Of a DNA stretch of 64,000 nt, positions 52,117 through 59,760 are shown piece after piece (position 1 is the first letter of the stretch; every line of letters begins with the position of its first letter). The stretch lies in contig NZ_CP023747.1 of the NCBI RefSeq assembly GCF_008704995.1, forward strand, positions 1,762,501-1,826,500. The letters are read 5' to 3'. Position numbers and translations under genes: made by a program. This DNA comes from Streptomyces nodosus. GTDB taxonomy: Bacteria; Actinomycetota; Actinomycetes; Streptomycetales; Streptomycetaceae. The notes beneath the pieces are model-generated. The model was given only the letters and a program-made list of their open reading frames with translations, searched no databases and was not told the DNA's origin.

Positions 52117-52597
52117 CACCGCGGCCCGGTGGGAGGTCGTCCTGGTCAAGGCGGGTCGTACGAAGATCCGTTATCCCGCCGAACTGCTCCATGACGACGG
52201 CACCCGGATCGCCGTACGCGCGCTCTGGGCGGGCGAGGGCGTCCGGGACTTCGGCTTCGTACGGTTCGAGCCCGGTGATGTCTTCACCGAGTACTACTGG
52301 CGCGACCGCTGGTACGCGGTCAAGGAGGTCCGCGACGGGCGGGGCGTCCTGAAGGGCTGGTACTGCGACATCACCCGACCGGCCGAGGTCTCCGACGGCG
52401 AACTGGTCGTGGAGGACCTCGACCTGGACCTGTGGCGTTCGGCGGACGGCGCGACCGTGCTCCGCCTCGACGAGGACGAGTTCGCGGCGAGCGGGCTCGG
52501 GGCGAGTGACCCCGAGGCCGCCACGGCCGCCGTACGGGCCCTGGATTCCCTGGAACTCCTCGCCCGTGAGGGCGGTTTCGGGGCGCTGCTGGACTGA
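52097..52597 (+). CDS. DUF402 domain protein
   Basis: The 166-residue product fits the DUF402 fold: FEPGDVFTEYYWRDRWYAVKEV near 57-78 and the KGWYCDITRPAEV motif with DLDLDLW near 107. Family members are FomD-like nucleotide/phosphonate hydrolases or of unknown role. It overlaps the acetyltransferase gene by 20 bp. The substrate cannot be assigned. Confidence 0.85.
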   Translation: MSANSADTAARWEVVLVKAGRTKIRYPAELLHDDGTRIAVRALWAGEGVRDFGFVRFEPGDVFTEYYWRDRWYAVKEVRDGRGVLKGWYCDITRPAEVSDGELVVEDLDLDLWRSADGATVLRLDEDEFAASGLGASDPEAATAAVRALDSLELLAREGGFGALLD

Positions 52598-52607
52598 TCC
52601 CGGCCGG

Positions 52608-53271
52608 TCAGGGCACGGCCACCACCGCATACCGCTCGTCGTCGACCTTCTTCCCCCACAGCCGGGCGTCGTCCGACAGACGTTCGACGTGGACCTGCCG
52701 GGCGAGGGGGGCGAGCAGGGCGGTCAGCCGGTCGGCGGGGATGCCGATCGGGCTCGCCGTCCCCCACACCCCCTCGACCAGCACCAGGCGCCCCTCCGGC
52801 CGCAGCAGCCCCCGCCAGTGCCGCAGCACCCGGTCCGGCTCCGGCAGGGTCCACAGCACATGGCGGACGAGGACGGCGTCGAAGAGCTGCCCGCCGACCG
52901 GCGGCGCCGCCGCGTCACCCACCCGGAACACGGCCTCCCGGCCGGCGAGCTTGGCGCGGGCCCGGTCGAGCATGGCGGGGGACAGGTCCACGCCCGTCAC
53001 CCGATGCCCCTGCTCGGACGCGAGGAGTGACAGGCTGCCCGTGCCGCAGCCCAGGTCCAGGACGTCACCGGGCTCCGGCGGCAGCCATCGCTCCAGCCGG
53101 CCGGCCCAGGCCGCACGCACTGCCCCGGTCGCGCAGCCCGTGGTCCGGCTCGTCGTCGAAGGCGGCGGCCGCGGCCTCCCAGTCGACACCCCCGCCCCCG
53201 CCCGTCGAGGTTTCGGCCGCCCGGTTCCTGGCCATGTTCCTGGTCATGTACCTGGTCACATTCCTGGTCAT
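52608..53271 (-). pseudogene. Class I SAM-dependent methyltransferase, disrupted by a +1 frameshift
   Basis: The downstream frame (to about 53127) encodes a methyltransferase with motif I VLDLGCGTGS and post-motif GVDLSPAML. Its proper N-terminus, VDWEAAAAAFDDEPDHGLRD, is in a different frame ending near 53127, and reading passes from LRD to AVRAAWAGRL only if one base is removed in the CCCC run at 53123-53126. So the gene is either a recent pseudogene or contains a sequencing error at a homopolymer. The intact protein would be about 220 residues. Starts at 53271, 53259, 53247 and 53235 all lie within a 12-bp tandem repeat. Confidence 0.72.
53224..53271. repeat. 12-bp tandem repeat carrying successive start codons
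   Basis: Four 12-bp copies at 53224, 53236, 53248 and 53260, consensus GTTCCTGGTCAT on the plus strand. On the minus strand each copy begins with ATG or GTG in the methyltransferase frame (ATG 53271, GTG 53259, ATG 53247, ATG 53235), encoding a M/V-T/A-R-N/Y tetrapeptide repeat. Confidence 0.82.
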
Positions 53272-53280
53272 GTCACCAGG

Positions 53281-53326
53281 GTGACAGCCGCCACTGACAA
53301 CCGATTCGTGACAGCCGCCACAGACA
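53281..53326. repeat. 19-bp direct repeat in the methyltransferase upstream region
   Basis: GTGACAGCCGCCACTGACA at 53281-53299 and the same with A for T at 53308-53326, 27 bp apart. It lies between the minus-strand methyltransferase and the plus-strand 45-codon ORF and may be a binding-site pair. Confidence 0.65.
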
Positions 53327-53407
53327 GACCGGGATCGATGAGGAACCCTCACCAAAAGGGCCTATCTCCGCGCAAACGCGAAACCCGGTAGGCACAAGGA
53401 GGCAGCC

Positions 53408-53545
53408 ATGCGCCGAATGACCGTGCACAAGCCCCTGAAGAAGGCCGCCCTCTCCCGCCGGTCGCGGGACGAGTCCGACGAGCGCCCCGTCGATCGCCCC
53501 GAGGTGCGCAAGGACATCGCCCGCCTGTGGTGGCCGAACGCCTGA
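53408..53545 (+). CDS. Small basic protein (45 residues), unknown
   Basis: A short ORF with a strong ribosome site (AAGGAGG six bases before the ATG) encodes a 45-residue basic protein starting MRRMTVHKPLKK and ending DIARLWWPNA. It is Arg/Lys/Asp-rich and has no membrane segment. Codon third positions are GC-rich as in real genes. I recognise no family. It lies in an otherwise gene-free stretch between the broken methyltransferase and the lipase terminator. Confidence 0.55.
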   Translation: MRRMTVHKPLKKAALSRRSRDESDERPVDRPEVRKDIARLWWPNA

Positions 53546-53890
53546 GCCCGGGCGATGACGGCACTTCGCATATCCGCCTGGATTCATGCCCGGGTTCGCA
53601 CCCGCGTTCGCGGGGACCTGCGCCATGGGCGCACGGTGATTGCCTGAGCGCAGCCTCAGCGCTCCCTTAACGGCACCATAAGAATCTGCCCCGCCCACCC
53701 GAGTCAGGGGATTTCACTCCCGCTTGGGGCTAGCTTGCTGATCGCCCCCACGGGATCCGCCCGCGGGACCCCGTCCCGCGCTGTGCCGAGGGATCCCCCG
53801 GGGCCTGTCCGGCGGCTCAGGCCGGACAGGCCCCGGCGTCCCACGCAGCGGCTGGGGTCGGCTGCGGAGGCCCCCGGCGGTGATCCGGGG
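53546..53890. other. Gene-free region with hairpins before the lipase stop
   Basis: 345 bp with no convincing ORF. It contains a 7-bp hairpin CGCGGGA/TCCCGCG (53762-53780) and the 16-bp lipase terminator stem. Bases 53650-53740 are comparatively AT-rich (CTTAACGG, CATAAGAATC) and could hold a promoter or a small RNA. Confidence 0.45.
53798..53836 (-). terminator. Terminator of the secreted lipase gene
   Basis: A perfect 16-bp GC-rich stem (CCGGGGCCTGTCCGGC and its complement) with a 7-base loop, 55 bp beyond the lipase stop. Confidence 0.78.
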
Positions 53891-54748
53891 TCAGCTGAAC
53901 GCGGAGGCACAGGTGGTCGGGGTGGCGTGCGCCGGGTCCAGGGCGTTGGCCACCTCATGGAAGGCGATCCGGTCGAACAGCCCGATCACCACATGCTCGG
54001 AGAGGTCCACGGCGCACAGGTTCTGCAGCAGGACGTTACGGACGTCGGATCCGCTCAGGAACTGCGACGTGTACGGCGTGACCACCTCGTCGTACTTGGT
54101 GGCGATGACCGTGTAGTGGACGCCGGGCACGGTGTCGCCGCCCTCGTTGAGCTTGGCCAGGAAGGCCGATCCGGCCACCTGGTCGGCGAGCCCCGGTGTG
54201 GATCGGGAGATCAGGTCCTGGGCGCCGGGGAAGTAGGGCAGCAGGTTGGTGAGACCGCTCAGGGTGGTGCCGTGGTTGTCGGGCGCGATGCCGACGAGGG
54301 AGTTCACCTTGGCGGCGCCACCGAGGAACTTGAGGTAGTAGCGGGGCATCATGCCGCCCTGCGAGTGGCCGACGAGGTCGACCTCGGGGGCACCGGTCGC
54401 GGCGATCACCTTGTCGACGAAGGTCCCGAGCTGCTCCGCGGACGTGGCGATGGGGCCGAGCCCGTAGAACACCGGGACGCCCGGCAGTTGGCCGTAGTCG
54501 AGCGAGAAGACGCAGTAGCCACGGCTCTGGAGGTAGGGCGCGAAGGTCAGCCAGTTGTCGACGGAGTTGGCCAGGGTGCCATGGACCAGGACGACGGGAC
54601 GGGGGTGGGCGGAGGACGGTTTGCAGGAGTAGTCGTTCCACCCCGAGCTCGGCGCGGCGGCCTCGGCGGTGGCGGCGGGGACGAGGACGACCGCGGCCGT
54701 CAGCAGTGCCGCGACCAGCGGCCTGAGCAGGCGTTTCCAGGGCAGCAT
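53891..54748 (-). CDS. Secreted alpha/beta-fold lipase (class I.7-like)
   Basis: The 285-residue precursor has a signal peptide (about 1-31, AEA cleavage) and a lipase domain with the oxyanion-loop VLVHGT (53-58) and nucleophile elbow GHSQGG (Ser129). Two cysteine pairs are visible (Cys42/79 and C-terminal Cys residues), as in Streptomyces and Nocardia triacylglycerol lipases. The start at 54748 has AAGGAGAT upstream. A CRP-like palindrome lies 48 bp and a duplicated TTACG-type motif 83 bp before it, so expression is probably carbon-regulated. Confidence 0.9.
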   Translation of the reverse strand: MLPWKRLLRPLVAALLTAAVVLVPAATAEAAAPSSGWNDYSCKPSSAHPRPVVLVHGTLANSVDNWLTFAPYLQSRGYCVFSLDYGQLPGVPVFYGLGPIATSAEQLGTFVDKVIAATGAPEVDLVGHSQGGMMPRYYLKFLGGAAKVNSLVGIAPDNHGTTLSGLTNLLPYFPGAQDLISRSTPGLADQVAGSAFLAKLNEGGDTVPGVHYTVIATKYDEVVTPYTSQFLSGSDVRNVLLQNLCAVDLSEHVVIGLFDRIAFHEVANALDPAHATPTTCASAFS

Positions 54749-54795
54749 CGGGTGATCTCCTTGCGGCTCGAGGGAGGCGTGAGGGCTTGCGCCTC

Positions 54796-54811
54796 TGTGA
54801 TCCGGATCACG
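54796..54811. promoter_or_regulatory. CRP-like palindrome upstream of the lipase gene
   Basis: TGTGATCCGGATCACG: GTGATCCGGATCAC is a perfect 14-bp palindrome and the whole fits TGTGA-N6-TCAC. It lies 48-63 bp before the lipase ATG, a position suited to CRP/FNR-type activation or repression. Streptomyces has one Crp protein of this class. Confidence 0.5.
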
Positions 54812-54830
54812 AGGATGCTGTTCAACCGTC

Positions 54831-54875
54831 AAGTTACGGACGAGTAGGGCCCGCTGGGAAGTTACGCGTCAGTAA
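54831..54875. promoter_or_regulatory. Duplicated AAGTTACG-N4-AGTA motif upstream of the lipase gene
   Basis: AAGTTACGGACGAGTAG (54831-54847) and AAGTTACGCGTCAGTAA (54859-54875) share 12 of 17 positions with identical outer parts, 28 bp apart. They may be sites for a second lipase regulator. Confidence 0.45.
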
Positions 54876-54908
54876 AAAATTCCCGTGCCGGCCGAAGCCG
54901 ACCGGGAA
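54873..54908 (-). terminator. Intrinsic-type terminator of the dnaE2 operon
   Basis: TTCCCG/CGGGAA outer stem with an inner CGGC/GCCG stem and CGAA loop, followed on the minus strand by a run of T residues (ATTTTTTACT). This is one of few hairpins here with a U-tract. It lies about 165 bp beyond the last gene of the operon. Confidence 0.6.
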
Positions 54909-55071
54909 CCCTGATAAAGCCCCACCCGAAGGTGACGTACCGTCACCAGGAAGGGCGGACCGGCCCATAAGGCGCGATCCACAGCGACTGAACCGCCTCC
55001 CTCGGACTGGAGGCGGAGCCGGCCGACGGCACCCGGACCGCTCCCCCGTGGGCGCGCCGACCCGCAAGGGG

Positions 55072-56046
55072 CTACGCGGCCAGCGACCCCGGCATCACCG
55101 CTCGCGGTCCGAACTTCGCCCGGGCGCGGTCCGCGACCTCCTCGATCCGGCGGATCTTCTCGTCCACCGGATCGAAGGTGAGCTGATGGGCCGCGTGCTC
55201 GGCGGAGCCCAGCCCCTCGGCGCGCAGGGCGAGCACCCGCACCCGGGCCCGCTGCAGTCCGAGCGCCTCATAGCCGCGGTACGCCTCGGCGGTGAGCGCC
55301 GCCGAGTGCGCGGTCGGCTCGGCGAGGGTGCGGCTGCGGGTCGTCGAGGAGCGGTCGGCGTAGCGCACGGTGAGGGTGAGCGTGCGGCACACCTGGTTCC
55401 GGGCGCGCAGCCGGACGCCCAGTTCCTCGGCGGCCGACAGCAGGGCGCGCCGGTGCCGTCCGGGGTCCAGCTCGTCGCGGGGGAAGGACCGTTCGGCGGC
55501 CAGGGAGTTCGAGGCGGCGTTCGGCACCACCCGGCCGCGGTCGATGCCGTTCGCCCGCTCGCGCAGTTCACGGCCGGCCCGGGCCCCGACCAGCCGCTGC
55601 ACCGTCGACGGGGGCGCGACGGCGACCTTGCCGACGGTGTCGAGCCCGTACTCGCACAGGGTGCGGGCGGTGACCCCGCCGACCCCGGGCAGCGCCCGGA
55701 CCGGCAGACCGGACAGGAACTCCCGGACGGCGTCCGGGTCCTCGGGCACCACCCGGACCGCGCCGGGCGCCGCCTGCCGCAGCGCCATACGGGCCAGCAT
55801 CGGTCCGGGCCCGGCGCCGATCGCGCAGTCGACCCCGTGATGGGCCAGGGCCCGTACCCGGATCAGTGCGGCCAGTTCGACGGCGTCCCGTCCGAAGTAC
55901 CGTACGGCGCCCCGCAGATCGGCCAGTGCCCCGTCGGGCGGCAGCGCCTGGACGACGGGGGTGAACTCCTTCAGGAGCCCGAGCAGTGCCGGCAGGGCCG
56001 CCTCGTCCGTCGCGGGCAGCTGGAAACATACGCAGAGGATGGTCAT
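55072..56046 (-). CDS. Y-family DNA polymerase-like protein (ImuB-like)
   Basis: The 324-residue protein has the Y-family little-finger and helix-hairpin-helix elements (GVGGVTARTLCEYGLDTVGKVA near 136-157). The catalytic carboxylates of active Y-polymerases are not in place: the first strand reads ILCVCFQLP instead of a DxD-containing motif and the usual SIDEA-like motif is replaced by PDGALADLRGAVRYFG. It therefore resembles the non-catalytic ImuB scaffold of the DnaE2 mutasome. The ATG overlaps the dnaE2 stop (ATGA), so it is coupled to dnaE2. It is shorter than typical ImuB and no ImuA gene is adjacent. Confidence 0.75.
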   Translation of the reverse strand: MTILCVCFQLPATDEAALPALLGLLKEFTPVVQALPPDGALADLRGAVRYFGRDAVELAALIRVRALAHHGVDCAIGAGPGPMLARMALRQAAPGAVRVVPEDPDAVREFLSGLPVRALPGVGGVTARTLCEYGLDTVGKVAVAPPSTVQRLVGARAGRELRERANGIDRGRVVPNAASNSLAAERSFPRDELDPGRHRRALLSAAEELGVRLRARNQVCRTLTLTVRYADRSSTTRSRTLAEPTAHSAALTAEAYRGYEALGLQRARVRVLALRAEGLGSAEHAAHQLTFDPVDEKIRRIEEVADRARAKFGPRAVMPGSLAA

Positions 56047-59000
56047 CCCGCACTCCCCGGGCTCTGGTGCCACAGCTTCCGTCCAGCGGCCGGACCGTCG
56101 CCCGCGGGGCGCAGATCGGCCCAGGGGTTCATCTCGTACCCCGTGGGCATCCGGATGCGCCGGCCGTTCGCCGCGTCGCCGCCGTCGCCGTCGTCGCCGC
56201 CGTCGCCGTTCTCGCCGTCCGGCTGCCGTGTCCCGGGCTCCGCCAGCCGTGCCGCCACCTCCTCGAGGCCGCCCTCGGCGCGCAGTCCGGCCAGTTCGGC
56301 GAGGTTCCAGGCGGCGGCACCCACCACGCTGAGGCTGCGCGGGCCGCGCCGCTGCACCACCCCGCGCACCAGCAGCAGCCAGGAGTGGAAGACGGTGTGG
56401 GCGCAGGCGTCGTGGGAGTCGTCGAAGAAGGCGAGGTCGACCAGGCCCGTGCCGTCGTCGAGGGTGGTGAAGATGACCCGCTTGCCGGAGCGGATCGGTG
56501 GGGTCTGGGTGGCCACCTTGGCGCCCGCGACCAGCACCGTCTCACCGTGCCGCGCCTCGCGCAGCCGGCGTGCCGGCACCGCGCCCAGCTCGTCGAGGAA
56601 GGCGCGGTGGTCGTCCATCAGGTTGTGGGAGACGTCCATGGAGAGCACACCCAGTTCGGCGCTGAGCCGCTCCGCCTCGGTGAGGTCGGGCAGTCCGGCC
56701 GGGCCCGTCCTGCGTTCTCCGGCCCGGGGCACCTCCCCCAGGTCGAGCAGCGGAGGAGGGAGCTGTCCCCCGGCCGCGCCCCGGGCCCCCCGGTGCAGTT
56801 CGGTCAGATGCAGCTGGAGATCGCGGCGGTTGGCGCCGAACGCGTCCAGCGCGCCGACCTGGGCGAGCCGCCCGGCCAGGGGCCGGCTCGGCCGTGCCCG
56901 TTCCCAGAAGTCGAGCAGCGAAGCGTACGGCTGCCCGGCCTCGATCCGGCCGGCCTCGGCCGCGCTGATGCCGTACACATCGCACAGGGCGAGCCGGAGC
57001 CCCCAGCGACCGGCGGAACCCGCCGACTCAGACACCAGTTCGATCCGATGGGTGGCCCCCGACTTGTTCACGTCCAGCGGCAGGATCGGCACCCCCCGGC
57101 GCCGCGCGTCCGCCAGCAGCAGCCGCTTCGGGTACATCCCGGGGTCATGGGTGAGCAACCCCGCGTAGAAGGCGGCCGGATGATGGGCCTTCAGCCACGC
57201 CGACTGATAGGTGGGCACGGCGAAGGCGACCGCGTGCGCCTTGCAGAAGCCGTAGGAGCCGAAGGCCTCGATGATCTCCCAGGTGCGCTGAATCGTTTCT
57301 GCATCGTAGCCGCGCGCCGCCGCCTGTTGCGCGAACCAGAACCGGATCCGCCCCTGCGACTCCGGGTCGGACAGCCCGCGCCGCACCCGGTCCGCCTCGC
57401 CGCGCCCGCAGCCGGTCATGATGTCCAGGATGTGGATGATCTGCTCGTGGAAGACGACGACGCCGTACGTCTCCTTCAGCGGCCCCTCCAGATCGGGGTG
57501 CGGAAAGCGGACCGGCGCCCGTCCGTGCCGTGCCTCGATGAACGGCCGCACCATGTCGGCCGCGACCGGTCCGGGCCGGAACAGCGAGATGTCGACGACG
57601 AGATCGTGGAAGCCGGCCGGCTGGAGCCGCCCGACCAGGTCCCGCTGGCCCGGCGACTCGATCTGGAAGCAGCCCAGCGTCTCGGCGGAGCGGATGAGGC
57701 GGTAGGTCGCCGGGTCGCCCGGCGCCAGGGAGTCCAGGTCGATCCGCTCCCCCGCCGTCCGTGCCACCTCCGCGACCGCGTGCGCCATCGCGGACTGCAT
57801 CCGCACCCCGAGCACATCGAGCTTGAGCAGCCCCAGCTCCTCGACGTCGTCCTTGTCGAACTGCGCCATGGGGAAGCCCTCGCCGCTGGTCGGCACGACC
57901 GGTGTACGGGAGAGCAGGGAGGCGTCGGAGAGCAGCACCCCGCACGGGTGCATGGCGACTCCGCGCGGGAGGGCGTCGAGGGCCTCGACCAGCTCCCAGA
58001 AGTTCCCGTATCTCTCCCGTTCCCCGGCCAGGGGCCTGAGCTCGGGCAGCTCGTCCAGGGCCGCACGGGCGTCGCGGGCCCGGATGTGCGGGAAGGACTT
58101 GGCGATCCGGTCGATGTCGGCCGGATCCATGGACAGGGCCGCGCCCACATCGCGGATCGCATGGCGGACGCGGTAGGTCTCCGGCATCGCGACCGTCGCG
58201 ACCCGTTCGGTGCCGAAGCGGCCGATGATCGCCCGGTAGACCTCGAGCCGGCGCGCGGACTCCACATCGATGTCGATGTCGGGCAGGGCCAGGCGGCGTT
58301 TGGACAGAAAGCGCTCCATCAGCAGGCCGTGGGCGACCGGGTCGGCGTGTGCGATGCCCAGGAGGTGGTTGACGAGGGAGCCGGCACCGGAGCCCCGTGC
58401 GGCGACCCGGATGCCCATCCCCCGTATGTCGTCGACCACTTGGGCGACCGTGAGGAAGTAGGACGCGAAGCCGTGGTGGGCGATGATGTCCAGTTCCTCG
58501 TGCATCCGCTCCCAGTAGGCGCGCCGGGTGTCGTAGCCGCGCAGCATCATGCCCGCCGCGGCCCGGGAGGCGAGCGTGCGCAGGGCGGTGCGGCGGCCGG
58601 CGCCGACGAGATGCGGCTCGGGGAAGTGGACCGTGCCGATGCCGAGGTCGTCCTCGGGGTCGACCAGGCACTCGGCGGCGGTGTCCCGGGTCTGCTCCAG
58701 CAGCCGGTGGGCGGTGTCCCGGCGGTAGCCCGCGGCCTCGACGACCCGCTCGGCGATCGTGAGCATGGCGTCCGCGTCCTTGAGCCAGGCCTCGGTGGAG
58801 TCCAGTTCCTTGGCGGGGTCGATCGGCACCAGGCGCCGGGCGGCGTCCAGGACGTCGGCGACCGGACCGAGGCCCGGGTCGGCGTAGCGCACGGCGTTGC
58901 TGAGCACCGGCCGTACGCCCTGCTCTGCGGCGAAGCCGAGGGTGCGGGCGGCCAGCCGCAGCGAACCGGGGCCGGTGCCCGTGCGGCCGTGCCAGACGGT

Positions 59001-59534
59001 CTCCAGGCGCAGGGCGTCACCGTAGACCTCGCGCCAGGAGGCGAGCAGCCGCGCCGCACGGTCCGGCCGCCCCGCGGCGAGGGCCCGGCCCACATCGGAG
59101 TCGGGGCCGAGCAGGACGGTCAGCCCGTCGGCGTGGTTGTCGGCCCAGGACAGCAGCGGGGCGCCCGCCGCCGTGTGGGCGGCGGTGACGAGCCGGCACA
59201 GATCGGCCCAGCCGCGGGCGCCGTCCCGGGCGAGGAAGGTCACCCGGGGAGTCGACTCGTCGATGAAGGCACCCCCGCGCACGGGGGTACGGCGCCGCTC
59301 CCGCCGTACCGGTTCGGCGCCCACCACCGCGAGCTCCGCCCCGAACAGCGGCCGGACGCCCGCCGCCGCGCAGGCCCTGGTGAACCGGACCGCGCCCGCG
59401 ACGGTGTCCCGGTCGGTGAGCGCGAGGGCGTCCAGGCCCTGCTCACCGGCGCGCTCCGCCAGCCGCTCCGGGTGCGAGGCGCCGTAGCGCAGGGAGAACC
59501 CGGAGGCGGTATGCAGATGCGTGAAGTCCGGCAT
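56043..59534 (-). CDS. dnaE2: Error-prone DNA polymerase III alpha subunit DnaE2
   Basis: The 1163-residue C-family polymerase begins with a PHP domain (FTHLHTASGFSLRYGA), has the catalytic PDIDID motif near residue 420, and ends with an OB-fold tRNA_anti domain (IFTTLDDGTGLVDLAFF) and an acidic Gly/Asp-rich linker. Length and domain set are those of DnaE2/ImuC, the SOS translesion polymerase, not of replicative DnaE1 (about 1180 residues with longer C-terminus). The ATG at 59534 has GGGAGG five bases upstream; a GTG five codons earlier is less good. A LexA box precedes it. It is coupled to the ImuB-like gene. Confidence 0.9.
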   Translation of the reverse strand: MPDFTHLHTASGFSLRYGASHPERLAERAGEQGLDALALTDRDTVAGAVRFTRACAAAGVRPLFGAELAVVGAEPVRRERRRTPVRGGAFIDESTPRVTFLARDGARGWADLCRLVTAAHTAAGAPLLSWADNHADGLTVLLGPDSDVGRALAAGRPDRAARLLASWREVYGDALRLETVWHGRTGTGPGSLRLAARTLGFAAEQGVRPVLSNAVRYADPGLGPVADVLDAARRLVPIDPAKELDSTEAWLKDADAMLTIAERVVEAAGYRRDTAHRLLEQTRDTAAECLVDPEDDLGIGTVHFPEPHLVGAGRRTALRTLASRAAAGMMLRGYDTRRAYWERMHEELDIIAHHGFASYFLTVAQVVDDIRGMGIRVAARGSGAGSLVNHLLGIAHADPVAHGLLMERFLSKRRLALPDIDIDVESARRLEVYRAIIGRFGTERVATVAMPETYRVRHAIRDVGAALSMDPADIDRIAKSFPHIRARDARAALDELPELRPLAGERERYGNFWELVEALDALPRGVAMHPCGVLLSDASLLSRTPVVPTSGEGFPMAQFDKDDVEELGLLKLDVLGVRMQSAMAHAVAEVARTAGERIDLDSLAPGDPATYRLIRSAETLGCFQIESPGQRDLVGRLQPAGFHDLVVDISLFRPGPVAADMVRPFIEARHGRAPVRFPHPDLEGPLKETYGVVVFHEQIIHILDIMTGCGRGEADRVRRGLSDPESQGRIRFWFAQQAAARGYDAETIQRTWEIIEAFGSYGFCKAHAVAFAVPTYQSAWLKAHHPAAFYAGLLTHDPGMYPKRLLLADARRRGVPILPLDVNKSGATHRIELVSESAGSAGRWGLRLALCDVYGISAAEAGRIEAGQPYASLLDFWERARPSRPLAGRLAQVGALDAFGANRRDLQLHLTELHRGARGAAGGQLPPPLLDLGEVPRAGERRTGPAGLPDLTEAERLSAELGVLSMDVSHNLMDDHRAFLDELGAVPARRLREARHGETVLVAGAKVATQTPPIRSGKRVIFTTLDDGTGLVDLAFFDDSHDACAHTVFHSWLLLVRGVVQRRGPRSLSVVGAAAWNLAELAGLRAEGGLEEVAARLAEPGTRQPDGENGDGGDDGDGGDAANGRRIRMPTGYEMNPWADLRPAGDGPAAGRKLWHQSPGSAG

Positions 59535-59569
59535 CCGCACCTCCCGCACTCGCGAGCATCACCGCTCTC

Positions 59570-59581
59570 GAACATCCGTTC
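59570..59581 (-). promoter_or_regulatory. LexA (SOS) box of the dnaE2 operon
   Basis: GAACATCCGTTC fits the actinobacterial/Gram-positive SOS consensus GAAC-N4-GTTC and sits 36-47 bp upstream of the dnaE2 start. A possible second half-site GAACGTC lies near 59617. This supports DNA-damage induction of the polymerase pair. Confidence 0.78.
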
Positions 59582-59700
59582 CCATCTCTCCCACCCCCAC
59601 CATAAACCAATTTCCGAACGTCTGTGCGAGATCCGTTCGAGCGGTTCCCACCTGCGCAAACGTCCGGCGCCCGGAGCGCGAGGGCCCGGGGCGGCCACAG

Positions 59701-59735
59701 CGAAAAGCCCCGGCCTCGTGAGGTCGGGGCTTTCG
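59701..59735 (-). terminator. Terminator of the first streptogrisin gene
   Basis: A 14-15 bp stem CGAAA.GCCCCGGCCT with its complement and a CGTG-type loop, one bulged A, 26 bp beyond the protease stop codon at 59761. Confidence 0.78.
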
Positions 59736-59760
59736 CGGACCGCGAGCAGAAGGGCCTGGA

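Larger units (their letters stand above)
54749..55071. other. Intergenic region between lipase start and mutasome operon end
   Basis: 323 bp holding the lipase promoter region with its CRP-like and duplicated motifs, a probable intrinsic terminator at 54873-54908 and a GGTGACG/CGTCACC palindrome at 54931-54947. No coding region found. Confidence 0.55.

Noticed and set aside
56170-56220. GCC/GTC trinucleotide run that looks like a simple repeat
   Set aside because: It encodes the Gly/Asp-rich C-terminal linker of DnaE2 and is in frame, so it is coding low complexity rather than a separate element.
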